DNA from: Aestuariibacter sp. | GTDB lineage: Bacteria > Pseudomonadota > Gammaproteobacteria > Enterobacterales > Alteromonadaceae | DNA length: 64,000 bases | Assembly (NCBI GenBank): GCA_017794925.1 | Contig: CP051238.1 | Span: 3,675,328-3,739,327, forward strand | Direction: 5' to 3' | In this document: positions 60,321-64,000 of the stretch, one piece after another | Layout: each line of letters opens with the position of its first letter | How positions within the stretch are numbered: position 1 is the first letter of the stretch | Translations under genes and position numbers: made by a program | The notes under the pieces: generated by a model | Database searches by the model: none | Seen by the model: the letters and a program-made list of their open reading frames with translations, nothing else | What the model was told of the DNA's origin: nothing

Positions 60321-62093
60321 TTACTCTGCATTCATTGGCAAGGAGAGTGTAAACACCGCACCTTGCTCAGGGTGATTCATTGCGCGAATGTCGCCGCCAA
60401 ACGAGGCCATAATCCGCTGAGAAATGGTCAGCCCCAGTCCAAGGCCACGACCTTTGGTGGTGTAGAAAGGTTCAAACACACGGGCCAGTTGTTCCTCGCT
60501 AAACCCTGGCCCGAAATCTCTGACCGTTAAACACAGCGACGTCGTATTGACCTCAACTGACAGTTCAATTTTAGGTTCGGCTTGCTCTTCCTGGGCTTGT
60601 AACGCGTTATTCAAAATATTCACCAATACCTGTTCCAGCGGCACTGCCTCTCCCATAACCTGTAACTGGTTATCAAAAGGCTCTATCTGAATATGCGTTT
60701 TCATCTTCGAGATCTTTGACTCAAGAATGGATAACGAGGCATTAATCGTATCAGCCACTCTCACTGGTCCGGTTTTCCCGGCTGACTTTCGGGCAAACAG
60801 CTTGTATTGGGCCACGATCGTAGCCATCTTTTGAATGAGTTTGATGATTTCGTCTGTTGTTTCGCCAAAGGCCTCAGTCTTGCCTTTGTTTATCATCAAT
60901 CGCAACGTTTCACTGTAAGTGCGTAACGCGGTTAACGGCTGATTCAGTTCATGGTTAATACTGGCAGACATCTCACCTAACAACGCCAGTTTTCCAGCCT
61001 GAATTAATTCGTTCTGGGTTTCTTTTAACCGTTGCTCCGTTATGCGTTGCTTATCTATCGTTTCCACCAACGTATTGTTGGTTTGCTGAAGCTGGGCTGT
61101 ACGCTGTTCAACACGCAGTTCTAATTGCTCATTAACCGCAGCTAGTTGTCGTTGAGCAATGACATTTCGACGCCAGGACATGCTTAGTAACGCAACCAAA
61201 ACAAACAGCACGATAGCGCCAATAAGTATCCAGCCCATTAACACATAGGCCTGATTTATCGGTGTTAGGGCGATAAGATGCCAGCCCACCTGAGACATGG
61301 TTTTATCTGCAATTAAATACGTCCTCTGTTGCGAGAGGTACTGCAACGTCAACGTATCCAGTTCAAGTAATTCGTCTAATGAATGTTGTTTGGTTAACAG
61401 GGGAATGGGACCGTTACCGTATTGCTTTTGGCGGATGATCTCGGCTCTGACTGCATCAGGTAACGTCACCAGTGAACTGTAATTCCATGCCTCGTGGGAA
61501 CTGTAAAAAACGGCACCATGGTCGTCGGTCACCATGAGCTCCGAATCGGCATTGGCGTTGTAATCTTCAATCACCGACAACGCGACTTTGACAACCAGTG
61601 CACCAATAATACTTTCATTATTATGAACCGGGAATGAAAAATAATATCCGCGTTTACCCGATACTGTCCCAAGCGCAAAATAGCTGCCTTCTAACCCACT
61701 GATGGCTTGCTGAAAATAAGGGCGGAATCCGTAATCATTACCCACAAAACTGTCGGCCTGATCCCAATTACTGGACGCCAGGGTTAAACCTGTTGCCGAT
61801 AACAGATACACCGCATCACTGCTAAGAGATTGGTTGTAGGTATCCAACAAGTCGTTCACCCGTTGAACATTTCCCTTGTCGGGGTTAGTTAGTACATCGC
61901 TGATTGCCGGATGTAACACCAGCACTCGCGGCAACGTACGATATTTATCAAGTTCAATATCCAGCCTGCTTGCCACGTCCTGAATATCCTGCTCCGCACT
62001 TGCTTTTACGGCTTCTATTACCTGGGTATAGGCAAGCAACCCGACTACCATCAGGTAACAAACAAACAGGATAAAAGTGATAATGCGGAACAT
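60321..62093 (-). CDS. dctB: C4-dicarboxylate sensor histidine kinase DctB
   Basis: 590 residues. N-terminal TM helix, a periplasmic double-Cache sensor (about 25-280) with LVVKVALSVIEDY, a second TM helix (GWILIGAIVLFVLVAL), then a coiled-coil linker. The histidine box is EMSASINHELNQPL, and the ATPase domain has NNALQAQEEQ, DFGPGF and GLGLGLTIS. It senses periplasmic dicarboxylates and phosphorylates DctD. It sits upstream of dctD with its own promoter. Confidence 0.9.
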   Translation of the reverse strand: MFRIITFILFVCYLMVVGLLAYTQVIEAVKASAEQDIQDVASRLDIELDKYRTLPRVLVLHPAISDVLTNPDKGNVQRVNDLLDTYNQSLSSDAVYLLSATGLTLASSNWDQADSFVGNDYGFRPYFQQAISGLEGSYFALGTVSGKRGYYFSFPVHNNESIIGALVVKVALSVIEDYNANADSELMVTDDHGAVFYSSHEAWNYSSLVTLPDAVRAEIIRQKQYGNGPIPLLTKQHSLDELLELDTLTLQYLSQQRTYLIADKTMSQVGWHLIALTPINQAYVLMGWILIGAIVLFVLVALLSMSWRRNVIAQRQLAAVNEQLELRVEQRTAQLQQTNNTLVETIDKQRITEQRLKETQNELIQAGKLALLGEMSASINHELNQPLTALRTYSETLRLMINKGKTEAFGETTDEIIKLIQKMATIVAQYKLFARKSAGKTGPVRVADTINASLSILESKISKMKTHIQIEPFDNQLQVMGEAVPLEQVLVNILNNALQAQEEQAEPKIELSVEVNTTSLCLTVRDFGPGFSEEQLARVFEPFYTTKGRGLGLGLTISQRIMASFGGDIRAMNHPEQGAVFTLSLPMNAE

Positions 62094-62209
62094 AGGACTC
62101 CTCGTAACAGGCAGTCTTTATATACCGTTAACAATTAGAACACAAATGCACGTTTGCCGCGTATTCGACAATGCGTCGCCGATACACCCAAGCTTAATCA
62201 GGCATAAAA

Positions 62210-62239
62210 AAACGCCTGTAAGGGTACTTACAGGCGTTT
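62210..62239. terminator. Terminator of cysS
   Basis: A 13-bp stem AAACGCCTGTAAG / CTTACAGGCGTTT with a 4-nt loop, flanked by As and Ts, works on the minus strand after cysS and may also act on the plus strand. Confidence 0.9.
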
Positions 62240-62260
62240 AATTTAAAACAAAAAAATGGG

Positions 62261-63637
62261 TTACTGACGACGCCAGGTGGTACCCGAAGCACCATCTTCA
62301 AGCACAATCCCCATTGCGGTTAACTTGTCTCGAGCGTCATCTGCCGCGCCCCAGTCTTTGGCTGCACGGGCATCATTTCGCGCTTTGATCAGTGCTTCGA
62401 TTTCTGCCGCGTCATCGTCGCCACCTGATTGCAGGAACGCTTCCGGGTCGCGCTGTAAAAATCCTAAAATACCACCGATCCCCTTTAAAACTGCTGCTAA
62501 CTTGCCGGCTTCTTCTGCATTTTCTTTTTGCTTGTTTAAGTCACGGGCCAGATCGAACAACACGGAATACGCTTCCGGTACATTCAGGTCGTCATTCATC
62601 GCCGCTTCGAATCGCTCCAGATAACCGCCATAGCTTAAATCGGTGACACTGTTTACATCAACACCGCGCAATGACGTATATAACCGTTCCAATGCAGACT
62701 TGGCTTGATCGATGTTGTCCTGAGAATAACTCAACTGACTGCGATAATGTGCCGACATCAGGAAGAAACGCAGGATTTCAGCATCATGCTCTGCCAGTAC
62801 ATCTCGTAACGTAAAGAAGTTGCCCAGCGACTTGGACATTTTCTCGTCGTTTACCTGCACCATGCCCGTGTGCATCCATGTGTTTACATACGGGGTATCG
62901 AATGCACAGCAGCTCTGTGCCACTTCATTTTCATGGTGAGGAAAAATCAAGTCTGAACCACCGCCGTGGATATCAAAATGCTCCCCCAGGTGTTTGTGAT
63001 TCATGGCGCTACATTCAATATGCCAGCCCGGACGCCCTTCTCCCCAGGGTGATGTCCAGCTTGGTTCGCCCGGCTTCGCGGTTTTCCATAGCACGAAGTC
63101 AAGCGGATCGTCTTTACCCTGGGCCACTTCAACACGCGCACCGGCTTGCAACTGTTCCAGGTTTTGACGGCTTAATTTACCGTATTCGTTGTACTTACTT
63201 ACATCGAAAAGCACATCGCCACTGTCAGCCTGATAAGCGAAGCCTTTGTCCATTAAGCGCTGAATCACGTCAATGATCTCATTCATATGGCCGGTAACAC
63301 GGGGTTCCACATCAGGCTCAAGCAAATTTAACGCGGCGAAATCCTCGTGCATCATGCCGATGGTACGTTCCGTGAGCGCTTCAGCCGTTTCGTTATTCGC
63401 GTTTGCGCGGGCAATGATTTTGTCATCGACATCAGTGATATTGCGCACATACTTTACGTCATAGTTAAGGTGACGTAGGTAACGCACCAGCACATCAAAG
63501 CTCAAATACGTGCGGGCATGGCCCATATGTGACAGGTCGTACACAGTTATGCCACACACATACAGTCCCACCTTCCCTTCAACCAGCGGCTGGAAGCGCT
63601 CTTTCTGTCGGGTTTTGGTGTTAAACAGCTGCAACAT
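62261..63637 (-). CDS. cysS: Cysteinyl-tRNA synthetase
   Basis: ATG 63637 starts MLQLFNTKTRQKERFQPL as in CysS; the longer reading to 63685 adds 16 residues. 458 residues. Class I motifs: HMGHARTYL (HIGH), YVCGITVYD with the zinc-binding Cys, and KMSKSLGNF. The zinc site includes WHIECSAMNHKHLG and HHENE. It charges tRNA-Cys. It is divergent from ppiB, the E. coli order. Confidence 0.95.
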   Translation of the reverse strand: MLQLFNTKTRQKERFQPLVEGKVGLYVCGITVYDLSHMGHARTYLSFDVLVRYLRHLNYDVKYVRNITDVDDKIIARANANNETAEALTERTIGMMHEDFAALNLLEPDVEPRVTGHMNEIIDVIQRLMDKGFAYQADSGDVLFDVSKYNEYGKLSRQNLEQLQAGARVEVAQGKDDPLDFVLWKTAKPGEPSWTSPWGEGRPGWHIECSAMNHKHLGEHFDIHGGGSDLIFPHHENEVAQSCCAFDTPYVNTWMHTGMVQVNDEKMSKSLGNFFTLRDVLAEHDAEILRFFLMSAHYRSQLSYSQDNIDQAKSALERLYTSLRGVDVNSVTDLSYGGYLERFEAAMNDDLNVPEAYSVLFDLARDLNKQKENAEEAGKLAAVLKGIGGILGFLQRDPEAFLQSGGDDDAAEIEALIKARNDARAAKDWGAADDARDKLTAMGIVLEDGASGTTWRRQ

Positions 63638-63809
63638 AACGGTAGATTCCTCAATATCCTTAAAATTGGAGCGGAAGTTTAGCACTGTCGCGAATGAGTT
63701 GCTACGCTTTAACCTGTCCAGCGTGGATAAGGACTTTTAGCCACGCGTCAATTGGGCTACTATTGCAAAAATCTGATTCAGCGACACAACAACAATAAGG
63801 TTAACTAGT

Positions 63810-64000
63810 ATGGTGACGTTAAAAACAAACTTTGGTGACATTACCCTGGAACTTTTTGCCGACAAAGCACCAAAGACCGTTGAAAACTTTTTGTCTTACG
63901 TTAAAGACGGCTTCTACGACGGTACTATCTTCCACCGTGTAATCGACGGTTTTATGATTCAGGGTGGCGGTATGACGTCAGACATGGAACAGAAAAATAC
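63810..64000 (+). CDS. ppiB: Peptidyl-prolyl cis-trans isomerase B, N-terminal part (truncated by window edge)
   Basis: ATG at 63810 encodes MVTLKTNFGDITLELFADKA, then FHRVIDGFMIQGG, the cyclophilin PpiB active-site segment. 63 codons are inside the window. Cytosolic cyclophilins accelerate proline isomerisation during folding. Gene order with divergent cysS agrees with enteric relatives. Confidence 0.93.
   Translation, partial: MVTLKTNFGDITLELFADKAPKTVENFLSYVKDGFYDGTIFHRVIDGFMIQGGGMTSDMEQKN

Overview
The window looks like the chromosome of a marine-type gammaproteobacterium, most likely Alteromonadales (Alteromonas relatives). The reasons are gene orders dcd / apbC-metG, yafS-like / gloB-mltD and cysS / ppiB, abundant TonB-dependent receptors, a GH97 glucosidase, a PEP-CTERM-like protein and a DctB/DctD system. 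This assignment is inference from gene content; no 16S gene is present.

Layout. 1-5.9 kb: housekeeping genes (end of a GGDEF protein, YgjP-type metallopeptidase, UPF0231 protein, RbgA-type GTPase, FAD oxidoreductase, FdxA, RlmE, TrmH-family methyltransferase). 5.9-20.2 kb: a catabolic island for an unidentified phenolic or aromatic compound. It holds a two-component flavin monooxygenase, an ACMSD-type amidohydrolase, a Tat-exported NTF2-like protein, a TonB receptor, a VOC extradiol dioxygenase, a FAH hydrolase, an acyl-CoA ligase, an alpha/beta hydrolase and a DRE-TIM lyase. TetR and GntR regulators are present, each with candidate palindromic operators.

20.84-37.14 kb: a 16.25-kb integrative element inserted in the 3' end of tRNA-Pro(GGG). 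It is bounded by a perfect 46-bp direct repeat and carries integrase and Xis genes at one end. Cargo includes an HNH / small protein / minimal nucleotidyltransferase triad and a KAP NTPase / PD-(D/E)XK nuclease pair, both candidate defence systems. It also has a winged-helix protein preceded by an about 480-nt hairpin-dense non-coding element, two secreted proteins (one with four C-X4-C knuckles and a coiled coil), and an integron integrase with an attI-like region and one attC site.

37.1-64 kb: a serine hydrolase, GH97, dcd, a PEP-CTERM-like protein, apbC, metG followed by three 188-bp tandem repeats, a yafS-like methyltransferase, gloB, mltD, a voltage-sensor-like membrane protein and an isoprenylcysteine-methyltransferase-like protein. 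Next comes a C4-dicarboxylate block read on the minus strand: TonB receptor, exported hydrolase, DASS permease, malic enzyme. It is preceded by DctB/DctD and by a well-matched sigma-54 promoter in front of the TonB receptor gene. The window ends with cysS and the start of ppiB.

The strongest candidates for undescribed biology are the structured element at 29.92-30.41 kb, the KAP/nuclease pair, the HNH/NTase triad and the small integron-like unit nested in the element. Homology calls are from recognition of motifs and family resemblance; no search was run.
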